From assembly GCA_022494885.1 (NCBI GenBank), contig JAGVSM010003692.1:1-64000 (forward strand): DNA of 64,000 nt, given 5' to 3'. Below are positions 51,630 through 63,318 of the stretch, in pieces. The notes below the pieces were generated by a model that saw nothing but the letters and a program-made list of their open reading frames with translations, ran no database searches and had not been told where the DNA came from. A program made the translations under genes and the position numbers. Source of the DNA: Micrasema longulum. Taxonomy: Eukaryota; Arthropoda; Insecta; Trichoptera; Brachycentridae. Numbering within the stretch: position 1 is the first letter of the stretch; the number at the start of each line of letters is the position of its first letter.

Positions 51630-53488
51630 TAAGTTTTATTCATTTTAACAAGTAAATAACATACAAAATTGTATTTTTGTTCCCGCAAAGCTGAAGCTTG
51701 TCTGCGGGTTACATTACATTATTTTTTTTTAAATTTATAAGTAAGTACATAGTTTAATAATAATTAAAGAATAAGATATATTTATACACTTAAGTTTCAC
51801 TTGCTGTTTAATAATTTTTTGACTATTTTTTTAAATGAAATTAGGTTTTTTTTCTTCACGATTTTTGGCTGGTATTAAATTGTACAGTTTTGGTACTACA
51901 CTACCCATTGTTCTGTCACCATAGTAGTTTTTTTGTCGTGGTACCATCAGCTGCTGTGCCGATACTTGTCGGGTCATGATCTGGTGGTTTATTTTGGATT
52001 TGAAATTTCAATCGAGGAAGTGATCTGTCATTATCTTATATTGACACTGTTTGTTAATTGGCAAAACGTTAACAAAATCAAATAATATTTTATTGTTGTC
52101 TTTTGCCTCATTCTTTATTTTTACAGGTACGATAATTTTTAAAATTTGTACCTGTAAGTTCAAGACTCTATCCGTATAAGATTTAAAACTTAATCCCCAT
52201 ATTCTTAATCCATATTGAATAATTGGGTCAACTAGCCCCAAGTAAACTAGTCTCAGCACTGGGTATGGTATGTATGGTTTTAAATGGTACATGTTAAGTA
52301 GGCAAACTCTTAGCTTATTGCAAACTGTTTTTATCTGTTCTTCCCAATTAAAAGTGGAATCTATAATAATACCTAAATACTTATAATTTGATACGTGATC
52401 TATTTTTGTGCATTTGCAGTCTTGCAGATTGATATGCAAGCATTCGTGAGTGTGTGCATATATTAACAAATCTTCTTTTGGTCTATTATATGGGGACGTA
52501 ATGTGTAACGCTTTCGTTTTTTTTATATTTATTGTTAGGCTATAATCATGTGACCATCTTAAAACTTGATTAAAATCCGATTGCAGTTTTTGCTGCGCGT
52601 CTATTTGTGAGTCTCCAATAGCAACAATTGCCGTATCATCTGCAAACTGATAGCACAGTGAGTGTTGTATGACATTTGCCATAGAGTTACAGTATATCAG
52701 GTATTCTAGGGGACCAATTACTGACCCCTGGGCTACTCCCGTTTTTACTTGTACTTTTTTGCTGAATATGTCTTGTATTTTCACAATTATATTTCGATTT
52801 TTGAGATAGTTAGCGAGTAGTTCTTTATACTTTCCTCTGATCCCAGCATCGTCCAAACATTCTACAAGGCGAGAGTGATCTAAGGTGTCGAAGGCTTTAG
52901 CATAATCGACGAAAATAACAATCACGTGTTTTTTGTTATTTAAGGCTTGGTTTATATTGTTTGCAAAGTCAGACAATAACTGTGTTGTGTTTTTTCTTTT
53001 TTGAAACCCATACTGTTTACAATTTATTATTGAATTCTTATCAAGATATTTTGTTATGTTCTGAACCAAGAATGTTTCAAATATTTTATTTATACAAGTC
53101 AATATAGAGATAGGTCTATAGTTACAGTATTCCAAGTGAGAGTTTCCTTTGTAAATAGGCCTTATTATAGATATTTTTAGACAATCAGGATAAATCCCCT
53201 TTTCTAGACACAGATTTATTATTTTACAAAGCAAGTGACTGATATTTTCCTTTACATATTTTAAATCCCGAATTCTTATTGAGTCTATACCTGGCGATTT
53301 TAGTGAGTTTAGTTCGGTTATAATTTTTTGTATTTGAATGGGCCTCGCATATGGGATACGCAATGATTGCATTTGTTTTTTTACATGTACGTTATCCAAT
53401 AGAGTTTTAATTTTGCAGTTATGTTTTATTTTTTCTACTTCATTTACAAAACTCGAGGCGAAATTATTTACTATATCATTTATTTCTG
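51597..53488 (-). mobile_element. 5'-truncated LINE with poly(A) tail
   Basis: On the minus strand it runs from a junction with a fold-back repeat (53488/53489) to a poly(A) of about 28 A (T run 51598-51627). It contains most of the reverse transcriptase frame and a 3' UTR with the stem CCCGCAGACAAGCTTCAGCTTTGCGGG (loop included) near 51684-51710. ORF1 and the endonuclease are missing, a usual result of incomplete target-primed reverse transcription. The long tail and few lesions suggest a fairly recent insertion. Confidence 0.85.
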
Positions 53489-53522
53489 TATTTGAACATC
53501 TATATTCCTTCAATTCTTTCAT
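52008..53522 (-). CDS. LINE reverse transcriptase (truncated ORF2)
   Basis: The open frame has 504 codons, but codons 1-11 belong to the flanking repeat, so the start is accidental. Reverse transcriptase motifs: LKSPGIDSI (74-82), YRPISILTCINKIFE (135-149), VDYAKAFD (205-212, motif A), GVAQGSVIGPL (262-272, motif B) and FADD (293-296, motif C); the catalytic aspartates are kept. YKYLGIIID and the thumb and C-terminal regions follow. The TGA at 52008-52010 is premature: the same frame continues with HQIMTRQVSAQQLMVPRQ. After a slip in an A run near 51860 it ends at 51797-51799 (VKKLLNSK). It belongs to the CR1/Jockey-like LINEs. Nonfunctional in this copy: no endonuclease, one nonsense codon, one frameshift. 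Confidence 0.85.
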   Translation of the reverse strand: MKELKEYRCSNTEINDIVNNFASSFVNEVEKIKHNCKIKTLLDNVHVKKQMQSLRIPYARPIQIQKIITELNSLKSPGIDSIRIRDLKYVKENISHLLCKIINLCLEKGIYPDCLKISIIRPIYKGNSHLEYCNYRPISILTCINKIFETFLVQNITKYLDKNSIINCKQYGFQKRKNTTQLLSDFANNINQALNNKKHVIVIFVDYAKAFDTLDHSRLVECLDDAGIRGKYKELLANYLKNRNIIVKIQDIFSKKVQVKTGVAQGSVIGPLEYLIYCNSMANVIQHSLCYQFADDTAIVAIGDSQIDAQQKLQSDFNQVLRWSHDYSLTINIKKTKALHITSPYNRPKEDLLIYAHTHECLHINLQDCKCTKIDHVSNYKYLGIIIDSTFNWEEQIKTVCNKLRVCLLNMYHLKPYIPYPVLRLVYLGLVDPIIQYGLRIWGLSFKSYTDRVLNLQVQILKIIVPVKIKNEAKDNNKILFDFVNVLPINKQCQYKIMTDHFLD

Positions 53523-53640
53523 CTGTTGATGTTTGTGAAGATAAAGAGCTGAAACCTTTATTTATGCAGGTGAGATTCAGCTAATTTAATTATTTCACCT
53601 ACATACTAGGCAACGCCTGAAAATATTATTTAATTAGAAT
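53489..53640 (+). repeat. Fold-back family fragment, cut by the LINE
   Basis: TTTGAACATCTATATTCCTT through AACGCCTGAAAATATTATT, the middle of the family. It begins abruptly at the LINE 5' junction. Confidence 0.75.
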
Positions 53641-53804
53641 AATATATAAATAATTCAAGACGAGTAAAAATTTTCTGCATTTCGCACTTATTAATTAATT
53701 CAATTAAATTGTTTATTGCTTATATTATATAAAAAATTCACAACCCTGTCCATATCGATGTGCTAACTATAATGTTATGAACACTTAAAGTACAAATAAA
53801 TAAA

Positions 53805-54274
53805 CATGTTACAACAGAGATGAAGAACATTTTAAAGAAGGCAATATTGAAGTCAAGGCGTCTACAAATTTGGAAAAACTCAAAATATTGTTGATAAATC
53901 CACCTGGTCCATGAAGAAGTATAGAAATTTAAAAAATAAAAATTTCAGGCGTTGCCTAGTATGGAGGTGAAATAATTCAATTAGATGAATCTCAATCGCA
54001 TAAATAAAGGTTTCAGCTCTTTAACTTCACAAACATCAACAGATGAAAGAATTGAAGTAATATAGATGCTCGGCAGAATGGTGAATGTTACACAGTGTGT
54101 AAAGTGGCCACTTAAACCAGCCAATGACAGGTCATAAGCCCTGTAGATGCCTAGACTTCTATATTGCCTTTGAAATGTTCTTCATCTATGTTGTAATATG
54201 TTTATGTTAACAGCTCTTCAGGGAGTTGAATCCAGTCCTTGTCTACAAAAATTTGGACAAACTCAAAATATTGT
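53805..54274 (-). repeat. Fold-back repeat, near-complete reverse copy
   Basis: The left arm ATGTTACAACAGAGATGAAG (53805) and right arm CATCTATGTTGTAATATG (to 54200) are inverted. The core is reversed (GCCAATGACAGGTCATAAGC), and block X' follows outside the right arm (54208-54274), exactly as at 20675-21185. Confidence 0.75.
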
Positions 54275-54279
54275 TTACA

Positions 54280-54780
54280 AATAAATAAATAGTAATTTAA
54301 CAACATCGAAGTTCTGTCTACAATAGAGAAGCTAGGCCCGTTATCAAAATATGACCAAACAAATTTCACGAATCGATGATTTTATCATAATTTAAATGTA
54401 CTGGGGAGAAGTTAAGCGGGTTGGCATATTCAGAAGTTCCTCCTTTCAGTTCAGATTACAAACTTTTGCTCCCTTCATAACGCGTGACACAGAACTTGCG
54501 TTAGCTACTTTCATACTATGTATTTATATTAAGAAACTTCTTCAAAATATTCTTAGAAAGAGGCAGCATCGGTGGTTTTTTTTCAAGACGCAGAATCAAC
54601 ATGCCGATGGTTATGCGGTAGGTAAAGAAATGTCTTCGCTAAATAATATCGTATCGCCTTGGATGTTATAATGCAGTCTCGGAGGTTGACGTCTTTCAAT
54701 GTGAGTCGTTCAGCTTCCCTCTCGGAGAGTGATACATTGTCGAAGTGAGTCATTCAGGTTCCAAGATGTTAGGATTTGTT
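54280..54780. other. No gene recognised
   Basis: Mixed composition; a 91-codon frame at 54396-54671 has no recognisable motif. Confidence 0.3.
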
Positions 54781-54786
54781 ATACAT

Positions 54787-55120
54787 AATGGGGAACTTCA
54801 GCCCTAGGGAAATTGGATAAAAAAATGTTTTCTTGCGCGGGGTAAAAATTAGAGCATTCAATTGTACGGCAAGGTTTCTTGAAAATGTACGAAAAAAAAA
54901 TATTTGAAAAAAACGCACTACTTTGAATGACGTCACTGGTTCAGATGAATCAACCTATGATATGAGAGCTTTGGGAGATTTCCGGTCCGCTTGCTGTTTC
55001 TGGACTAACGGGAAGAACTGAATGAGAATAAGCGGAAATGAACCTTTGACGTCACACGCGGAGTTATTTCAGAAATACAAAACTTTATAAAACCGTAGCG
55101 CTGATAATACGATATTATAT
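54787..55120 (+). mobile_element. Non-autonomous element with GAGGAACTTCAG end, truncated copy
   Basis: Matches the first 330 bp of 18624-19051 and then stops at the border of a LINE fragment. Confidence 0.75.
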
Positions 55121-55127
55121 TTGATGT

Positions 55128-55400
55128 ATTATGGATTGGTAAATTCAATACTGACGTAAGGTCTGATTGGCTGGGGAAGTTGCACTAAAACGACTATGGC
55201 TTTAGCTCAAAAATCGGTGATAAGAGTTATATTAAAAAAACATACCAATACCCGCGTGATTCGCTCTTCAAAGAATTTCAAGTGCTGAATATTCGTCAAC
55301 AGTATAATATGTTGAGGTCGGTAGCGGTCAAGCATCTCAACAGGGAAAATACGCAACGGTTTCATCATGCGCATAATACACTCCATTAAGGAGTTAATAC
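55128..55400 (+). mobile_element. LINE reverse transcriptase C-terminal relic
   Basis: Frames read VNSILTYGLIGWGSCTKTTM and ALAQKSVIRVILKKHTNTR, later FKEFQVLNIRQQYNMLRSVA after a frameshift. It sits between two copies of the GAGGAAC element. Confidence 0.65.
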
Positions 55401-55620
55401 TTTTTTAGCTCAAAGGCAGCAATACTATATGATAGATGGATATGTGGATCGAGGATATATAACCATATCCTAGATTCATGGAAGTGTGGTGGGATTGCCA
55501 GGCCGAGGAAGGTGTTGACTGCATTTTTAATCTGTATTGGTCGGAGGGAGTCAGAGAAATCGTTGTCCGATGTAGAAATCCTATTTTTTTCTAAAAATCC
55601 TAATATTCCAAATTTTTAAC

Positions 55621-56047
55621 AATGAGGAACTTCAGCCCTACGGGAAATTGGATACAAAAGATGTTTTCTTACGCGGGGTAAAAATTAAAGCATTAAATTG
55701 TACTGCAAAGTTTCTTGAAAATGTACAGAAAAAATAATGATAAAAATTTTGATAAAAACGCACTACTTTAAATGACTTCACTGGTTCATGTGAGTCAACC
55801 TATAATCTAAGAGCTATGGAAGATTTCCGGTCTGCTTGTCGCTTTTGGACCAATGGGAAGAACTGAATGAGAATAAGCGGAAATGAACCTCTGACGTTAC
55901 ACGCGGAGTTATTTCAGAAATACAAAACTTTGAAAAATCGTAGCGCCGATAATACGATATATAAAAATTAAAACAAAAAAATTTGACTTAGTTTAACAGT
56001 CTATTAACAAATGTTTTTTTTTTTAAAAACCACTGAACTTCCTCATT
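55621..56047 (+). mobile_element. Non-autonomous element with AATGAGGAACTTCAG ends, copy 3
   Basis: Complete, 427 bp, very similar over its whole length to 18624-19051 (TTCCGGTCTGCTTGTCGCTT, GAACCTCTGACGTTACACGC), including both inverted termini. Confidence 0.8.
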
Positions 56048-56079
56048 GGATACCACCAAACTTTTGTATACAACTTCAG

Positions 56080-56470
56080 TGCGTAGCATTCTGGAGAGTG
56101 ATGCGGTGTTGTAAGGGTCTAAAGAAGCCACAAACTCACTAATGTCTAGAAGAATTCAGAAGAAGTTTCTTCGTTACCTGTACATGAGAGAGTATGGATA
56201 CTACCCATGGCAGTACTCAGCATAGTTCCTTTTATGTATGCTCGGTATTATAAGTTTGCGGGCCAGAATGAGCTTTGCCGTGCTTATGATGGCCTTTAAA
56301 CTTCTGAACGGGTTCATTTACAATCCCAATATTTTGGAGCGCATAACAATGTACTGTGCAACTATTTAAGAGCCAGGCGCTACAGACCATTTTTTTTCCA
56401 GAATGCAGGACCAATTTATTTACAGTTGATAATGCATCCTTACTCAACACGGGTTTTTGGTCTCACGGAG
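56080..56470 (+). mobile_element. LINE C-terminal relic
   Basis: SRRIQKKFLRYLYMREYGYY and, after stops, FKLLNGFIYNPNILERI: the end of a Jockey/CR1-like reverse transcriptase, heavily mutated. Confidence 0.6.
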
Positions 56471-56529
56471 TTTGGATACGTTACTATTTCATGTTATAGA
56501 TCTACTTTTTTAATGAATAAATAATTATA

Positions 56530-57625
56530 TTTTCTTATTTAGCATGAGTGTAATGATACATTACCGATTTGGATTAACTGTTATAAAAACATTAATTAGA
56601 TTTTTAAATGATTTTTTAAAGTAAATTGCACATTTTTATCAATCACGAACTGAACGTATATCTGTAAACATTTTATCAAAATGTAGCACGGATTGTAAAA
56701 GACATTTCTTGTCTATTTTATATTTTTACATAATTTTAAAGCAAGAGCGAGAGAAACCCGTAACGATGTATTTCAGTTGAGAGCTTCTTTAAGCGCCTAA
56801 AAACCGAATAACATTTCAACAGCACAAAAATACTCTTAAAAATGAGTTTTTAATGCGACTTTATCCGTCCTTCTCTTCAGTCATGCATTTTCCTTTCATA
56901 TTAATGCTCCTCGGTTGATGCGACTCTCTCACTATTTTTTTTTTCTGAGTATTAGAAGTTATTTACGACTCGTTGAAAATGATCACCAAAATGAATGCAT
57001 ATTCGTTTTCATATCGCTGGCGTGTCAATGAAATGGAAATAGCGCAGCCTGTTGAACGCTATTGCTAATAATAAAAAAATTCGGGAAGGTTCCCTGAAAA
57101 AGATTACTTTTTTATAACTTGATCGTTCCGTTTATTAATAAGACAAGATAAAAAAAAAACAAGATTTAAGTTTTGTGCAAAGAAGTATATCTTATTCACT
57201 ACTTAGATAGTTGGGTATTTTCACAAATCGGGATTAACGTTGAAAAAATACGTTTAATATTTAGAGGGGGTTTTTACAACTATGTACAATTAAATACCTA
57301 TCAATGTCTAAACACCATTTTTTGTTTAAAATTTTCGGGTTTAAAAACGAACACATACAAAACGGCTCGTAGTCGGCGTCACGTCATTTTGACGTCACAC
57401 CTGCCCAGCTTGCTGTGTGTAATGTCATTTGTCCTATAGAGCGCGAAACTTCTTGTTTCAAAATACACATATTTAAAAAAAAATACCATTTCATCATTAG
57501 AAAATTTATCCGATGTCACACGGAAATAAAAATAATATCGTTACCGCAGTAATTTTTTTGCTTATTTAAAAACAATGATCTAAAAAAAAGATACCAGCCC
57601 AATTTCAAAAAGACATTAAAAATTA
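56530..57625. other. No gene recognised
   Basis: AT-rich. The block 57360-57450 (GGCGTCACGTCATTTTGACG) looks repeat-like but has no partner here. Confidence 0.3.
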
Positions 57626-57629
57626 TGCT

Positions 57630-58024
57630 GGAAAGTAGAGAATATAACTTTTTATTTACATTTTAAAAGTAATAAAGTTCTATGAAATACTGTCCAGTAA
57701 AAAAATATTTTTAAAGTTATAATTTTGAATTCCTGCAAAAACGGCCATTCATTGGCCATACCCCTAATACGTCACGATTTATGTTTATTTGTTCCCGACC
57801 ATTCAAATTTGTTTAGAACATTATCATGAATCTTGACGTCACATCTATCAAGGCCAAAGATGTCGCGTTTTTCTAGTGACTTATTTTTTTAATATCTTTT
57901 TTAAAATTTTGTATGAAAACAATTTTCCGCAATATCCATATTGATTTTGAAAATACAATTAATCATTCTAAATCCATTTCATATATTTTTATCGGTATTC
58001 GTAGTATGTGATATTTCCCTATTT
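57630..58024. repeat. Diverged reverse copy of the 21473-21899 element
   Basis: It shares the GTGATATTTCCCTATT end, AATCTTGACGTCACATCTAT, CATTGGCCATACCCCTAAT and CTGGACAGTATTT-like blocks in reverse order. The left terminus is lost. Confidence 0.6.
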
Positions 58025-58029
58025 CAGAA

Positions 58030-58760
58030 CGAAATGGTAATATTGCTTTGGTCATTTTAGAAATATTCCAAATATTCCAAATATTCCAAAATTGACAACC
58101 CCTAAGATGCTATGAACTATTGATTATTATTGATAATTTGTTGTATTTTTGTCTTTGTTGTGTGTTATTGTTCTCTTAATTTAGAAAAAACAGACACAAC
58201 TTATGTTAACACTCAATAAATAGATATATTACATATATGTCCAACACTGTTTTCCAAGAAAAGTAGCATTGTTCGGATTGCAAAGGGGTAATTATTCCTA
58301 TTTAGAAATAGAGCTATCTCTTAATCTGTCTTCATTGAAGAAACATAGAACTGAGACGGACCTTATATGCATTTTCAAAATACTTTCAAAATACTTGCCA
58401 TAAGCGATGTCCAATCTCTGTTGCAATCAATTTCCTTTCATGTTCCTAACCATGTCCCCAAAACTATTTATTGAATCTTCTAAGAGCAACTTTTGTTTTT
58501 ATGCCCCAATGTCCAGAATGTGTGGATTAGTCAATAAATTCATCTTTCAACTTGGAATTCTTCGGGATAGATTTTAAGGATTTCTGTAGATCTCTTCGCC
58601 ACTAAAACAGTGTGGGATGAATAGGGATTGTCATGGTTCAGCTCGAAGTCTTATAGGTTTATCGTGTTTATGAATATATTGTATGCCATTATTTAATTGC
58701 CCTCGTTTGTCTTTGCTAAAAAGTTTTATGTTATTTTTGTTCAGTTTCATGTATATATTA
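58030..58760. other. No gene recognised
   Basis: Contains three ATATTCCAA units at 58068-58090. Otherwise unremarkable. Confidence 0.3.
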
Positions 58761-58762
58761 AA

Positions 58763-59143
58763 ATATCACAACAGATATGAAGAACATTTAAAAGAAGGTA
58801 ATATAGAAGTCTAGGCATCTACAGAGCTTATGACCTGTCAATGGCTGGTTTTAGTGGCCACTTTACACACTGTGTAACATTCACCATTCTGCCTATATTT
58901 GAACATCTATATTCCTTCAATTCTTTCATCTGTTGATGTTGTGAAGTTAAAGAGCTGAAACCTTTATTTATGCGGGTGAGATTCATCTAATTGAATTATT
59001 TCACCTACATACTAGGCAACGCCTGAAAATGTTATTTTTCAATTTCTATACCCTTCATGGACCAGGTAATTTATCAACAATATTTTGAGTTTGTCCAAAT
59101 TTTTGTAGACAAGGACTGGATTCAACTCCTTGGGGAGCTGTTT
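58763..59143 (+). repeat. Fold-back repeat, left arm and body
   Basis: From ATCACAACAGATATGAAGAA through the core to block X ending GGGGAGCTGTTTA. The right arm is missing and another partial copy begins 25 bp later. Confidence 0.75.
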
Positions 59144-59167
59144 ATCTATATTAATTTGTTTATTTAA

Positions 59168-59350
59168 CATATTACAACAGAGATGAAGAACATTTAAGAG
59201 AAGGTAATATAGAAGTCTAGGCATCTACAGGGCTTATGATCTGTCAATGGCTGGTTTAAGTGGCCACTTTACACACTGTGTAACATTCACCATTCTGCCC
59301 ATATTTGAAATTGTCCTAGTCTACAAAGATTTGGACAAACTCGTAATATT
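59168..59350 (+). repeat. Fold-back repeat, tandem partial copy
   Basis: CATATTACAACAGAGATGAA through ACATTCACCATTCTGCCCAT, then a jump to block X' (GTCTACAAAGATTTGGACAA), so the middle is deleted. Confidence 0.75.
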
Positions 59351-59784
59351 TATGTATATATGTTTCTCCATATAACTGTTTCAATTGGCTTAGGCCGTAT
59401 AAATATAATAAATTTATAAATAAGCAGATTACTTTTATTGAATATCCCCTTTTTATTTTAAAATTTATTGGTATTTTATATCATAATTTGTTACCATAAT
59501 TTGTTAACGCCATATCATAATATTTCATAACAATTTTACAATACGCATGGTAATTATTTATGAATACCTAATGTGTGTGGAAATGTAATAAATTCGTGCT
59601 TAAAGAAGTTGTAAGATTTCAAAAATTAAAATAAGGGTCCATTACTCTCCATGTCCGGTTAAAGAATACAGTTATGTATGTGTGTGAAATAGGACAAGAA
59701 CTCTGGAATAGTGTTTTCGACTCTATAGCTATAAGGTAAAAATCTTGAAAATTTAAATCGAGTGGAGATAAATCGACCGAATAT

Positions 59785-60000
59785 TACAGTGATTAGCGCA
59801 TTTGCCTACTACGATTGCTGACCTGAGTTTATTTTCTGTCAGAATGGAGATAAAATGTTGGTTTGAAGGGTGGTTTTACACGGTTATATTTCATTGTAAG
59901 ACTTTCATATAGTAAAAATGATTATGATATGCCGCATTCATAGTACAAATGCAGGTCTTTATGCACCACTGGGTACGGATGGTGAAATGACGATGACGAA
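59785..60000 (+). mobile_element. SINE family A, worn copy
   Basis: GTGATTAGCGCATTTGCCTA (head), GGGTGGTTTTACACGG, TTGTAAGACTTTCAT and GGTGAAATGACGATGACGAA follow the order of the complete copies with many changes. Confidence 0.55.
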
Positions 60001-60555
60001 TTTAGGCAGAACGAAAATGGTACAAAAAGCTGTAAGTGAATTTGGCATCATGAATCTGGAAAAACGTATGGATAAAAGATTTCCGTATTTATGTACGAAA
60101 AAATGATACATCCCCGCTTATTCTAATAAAAGCAGAATCGGACCTTAATAAAATGTTGCACTGACTATATGTCAAAGTTCTCTCTCTGTACTCTTATTTC
60201 TCTTGTCTTTTTTTTGTACAATTATTTCACACCTAATAATATACTTAATATCACCATCACAATCATTTATACACAATCCCACTCAAATACAGACAAACAT
60301 ACCTCTACACTTACTAACATACAAATATACATAAACACAGCCTTTTACTGTACCACAATTTAATATGTTTACTTTTTATTTAGAAACTTCGCTGGTCTGT
60401 CTTTAAACTGTATCTTTTTTATGTTGTTACGAGTATATCATTGTCGACTGTTTGTTTCTGTAAAATAAATAAATAAAACAGAAAGCTAAAAACACGTTTA
60501 CCAACTTTTCTGGAGAGAAAAACTGATATGTAAAACTTTAGATGGTTAAAAAACA

Positions 60556-61080
60556 TCTTTTTTTATTTTTTTTTATTTATTTACGATTTTAAAAAACCCG
60601 TCAGGGTTACATTAGAAATTTAATATTGTCAAGTCATTTTATGTCTCGTCTAGTCTAGTTAGTTCAGTCATCATGTGCTTTTTCAGATTGATTTTATATT
60701 TGTCTCCAGTAAAAGTTTTCAAGTAGTAAGGTAGATCGTTGTAGTGTTTAAGTCCATTATGTAGTATTTTTGACTGTCCTGTGTTTGTCTTTGCTTTTTC
60801 AATATGATAGTGTCGTTGTTGTCTGGTGTTATATTTGTATATGTCAGCATTTTGACTAATATTATGTCGTCGTCTTGTATGTTTCCCAGTGTTATTTTGT
60901 GTACAATTTTTAAGGTCTCAATTTTAGTCAAGTAGTTTGTGTCAAACTGGTGTGTTTTTTTGTACAGTTCAGTCGTAGAGGTCAGGTAGGGTAGGTTGTA
61001 TGTTAGTTTGAGAATTGTATTTTGTTGTCTTTGTATTCTTGTTATGTCTGTCTTGTTACCAGTTCCCAGAAGGCGATCAT
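60556..61080 (-). mobile_element. LINE reverse transcriptase C-terminus and 3' UTR
   Basis: The minus strand reads IQRQQNTILKLTYNLPYLTS, TTELYKKT, then TKIETLKIVHKITLGNIQDD and a stop at 60719-60721. The 3' UTR has AACCCTGACGGGTT (a stem) and an A-rich end (60556-60580). A tail copy lies at 62275-62345. Confidence 0.7.
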
Positions 61081-61089
61081 GTAACTCAA

Positions 61090-61710
61090 TTTACCTTTGA
61101 CATAGGCTTCTTACATCATAATTTTTTCCTTTTTCGGTATAAAATCTTTAATTTTGTAGAAGAGGCTATGTAGTGATGCCATCAGAACGGAAAATCAGAA
61201 CGGAAAATTAAAATGTATGATAAATCTTTTTTTTTAGGAAATGAACACTATAATATCTATTTTCCGAATCGAAATAACATTAGCATTAGCATTCTACATG
61301 TTATGTTATTTTTATATTTAGCATTGATTTTCAGCACTCCCTTTTTAATTAGCATTGATTTTCAGCACTCCCGTGTGTATTATACACCCTCTTTCAGTTT
61401 TGGCGGAGTAGGTACAATTAAAGAAAGGAGGACGCTGATAGAACCCCATCCCTTGCCAAAACTTGAACAATACCATCAGTGCTCTACTTTTAGCATTTTC
61501 GTATTATCATGTAGTTTCATTTGTGTTTTCCGTAGATTTGGAGAATAATTTACTTAAGGAGAAAACTCGTAAAGATGTTGCCATTAACCCCAAACATTGT
61601 TTCGTTCGAAAAAAAAAATATTCCTTCGGGTTTAAATGGATAAATGGATTTTTAATGATTACATATTTACGCTCCAGAATAAAAAATTTTTTTTTTAAAA
61701 ATATATACAC
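61090..61710. other. No gene recognised; 24-bp direct repeat
   Basis: AGCATTGATTTTCAGCACTC occurs twice 31 bp apart (about 61320 and 61351). No coding support for the short frames. Confidence 0.4.
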
Positions 61711-61712
61711 AT

Positions 61713-61743
61713 ATTACAACAACAACAACAACAACAAACCATC
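61713..61743 (-). repeat. (TTG)n tail of the adjacent LINE
   Basis: (CAA)n on the plus strand, eight units. It lies exactly at the 3' end of the RTE-like LINE on the minus strand, matching the trinucleotide tails of that class. Confidence 0.75.
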
Positions 61744-62257
61744 ACGCCGTTTCCCCGTAAGGGCAGGCAGAGAGGATAGAACGCCACATCACTCTATCTT
61801 TGCATACGAATCTCGCTTCCTCTACATTCATACATCTTCTTATGCACACGCGCCGATTATTCCGACTTTTGACATGTCCATCTTCAAGTATTTGTTTGAT
61901 TTGGTCATGCCATGTCTTTCTCGGTCTGTCTCTATTTCTGAATCCACCAACATTCGCATTGTAAATATCCTTAGCCGTTCTTTCGCTGTTCATTCGTTCT
62001 ACATGTCCAAACCAGCGCAGAGCTCCTTTCTTGATTTTGTCGATAATGCTTGTCTCAGCCTTATATAAGGTACGGATATCAACATTTGTGCATCTATCGT
62101 ACATAGTTTTACCACTCATTCGCCTGAGAGATCGCATTTCGACAGCATTCAGCCTACTTTCATCCCTGTTTTTTAAGTCCATACTTCGCTCCCATACATC
62201 AGGGTCGGGACCAGGACTCCGTTGTGAACTGCTAATTTTGCCTCTTGCGACGAACAT
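61742..62257 (-). mobile_element. RTE-like LINE C-terminal ORF fragment
   Basis: An uninterrupted 171-codon stretch shows GALRWFGHVERMNSERTAKD, RDRPRKTWHDQIKQILEDG, RRVCIRRCMNVEEARFVCKD and WRSILSACPYG, the C-terminal part of an endonuclease-reverse transcriptase downstream of the catalytic palm. It is the best preserved of several such pieces (compare 17220-17500). 5' truncated. Confidence 0.8.
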
Positions 62258-62274
62258 ACATATTATCTACATAT

Positions 62275-62345
62275 TATCATTTTTAAAAACTCGTTAGGGT
62301 TACACAATAAATATTATAAGGTAAGGTGTGTCGTTATAGTGTTTA
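62275..62345 (-). mobile_element. LINE 3' tail fragment
   Basis: TTTTTAAAAACTCGTTAGGG, TTACACAATAAAT, TCGTTATAGTGTTTAAG match 60585-60760 with a large deletion. Confidence 0.55.
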
Positions 62346-62439
62346 AGTTTCTAAAGTAATAATTCTCTAGATCTCTAAAGCTCTATTGCATACAACAAAA
62401 GCATTACAAATTGTTTATTTTGTTTTACTTTGGTTTTTG

Positions 62440-63085
62440 GTTTAACAACAAAGTGAAATGGACGGTTTTGGTCAGCGCTCGCAATTCTCAACCCAATTAC
62501 CTACGACCCAATAATAAGTTCGTGGTCAATAATCATAGAAAGAAATCGCGAAAGTTTACAGCTTTAAATACTTGGGAGTTCACATTATTGAGGATGGAAG
62601 CATGCACAAAGAGCTCGCAACCCGCCTAGGAATTACTGGAGCAATTTTTAACATGATGCGTGTTGTCTGGAACTCTAATCTATACTCGGTCAAAATGAAA
62701 TGCCGTCTACTTAACTCTTGTATAATGCCATGTCCTTATATGTGTGTAAATCTTAGCACCTTACCAAAGCCCAGAATATCGGTTTGAAGTCTGAGAACGG
62801 ACACAGCAGCCCCCTATAACTAGCGTCTCAAGGATGCGGCAGTGGACCTGGCTTGGACACGTGCTGCGCATGCCTCAGGAAAACCTTAACCCGAGTTTCC
62901 TGTTCTTTAAACCCGTGGGCTCACGGCGTCCTAGGAGGCCGTTGATGGCGATCTTTCCACTTTATTCAGTGGAACTAAGGGATGTTGGATTGACGTGGCA
63001 GGAGGCGAAAGTGCTGGCTTGCGATAGGGTCTGCTAGAGGCACCTGGTGATGTCCGCTTGCTTCACTTAGGAGCGGATGTGGAAA
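62440..63085 (+). mobile_element. LINE reverse transcriptase thumb and C-terminal relic
   Basis: Frames give FKYLGVHIIEDGSMHKELAT, KMKCRLLNSCIMPC, then RQWTWLGHVLRMPQENL and ELRDVGLTWQEAKVLACDRV with a stop. It ends in GGAAAAGAAGAAGAAGAATA, a trinucleotide tail, pointing to an RTE-related or similar element. Several frame changes. Confidence 0.7.
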
Positions 63086-63113
63086 AGAAGAAGAAGAATA
63101 CTCATTTAACGAA

Positions 63114-63318
63114 CATATTACAACAGAGATGAAGAACATTTGAAAGAAGGTAAAATAAAAGATTTGGCATCTACAGGGCTTATGACCTGTCATTGGCTGG
63201 TAAAGTGGCCACTTTACACACTGTGTAACATTACCATTCTGCCCATATTTGAACTTCTACATTTCTTCAATTCTTTCATCCGTTGATGTTTGTAAAAGTC
63301 AAATAGCTGAAACCTTTA
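63114..63318 (+). repeat. Fold-back repeat, left part, cut by a LINE tail
   Basis: CATATTACAACAGAGATGAA to GCTGAAACCTTTATT, then a sudden change to the LINE tail at 63319. Confidence 0.75.

Noticed and set aside
61716..61740. Ordinary (CAA)n microsatellite
   Set aside because: Its position exactly at the 3' end of an RTE-like LINE makes it the element tail, not an independent microsatellite.
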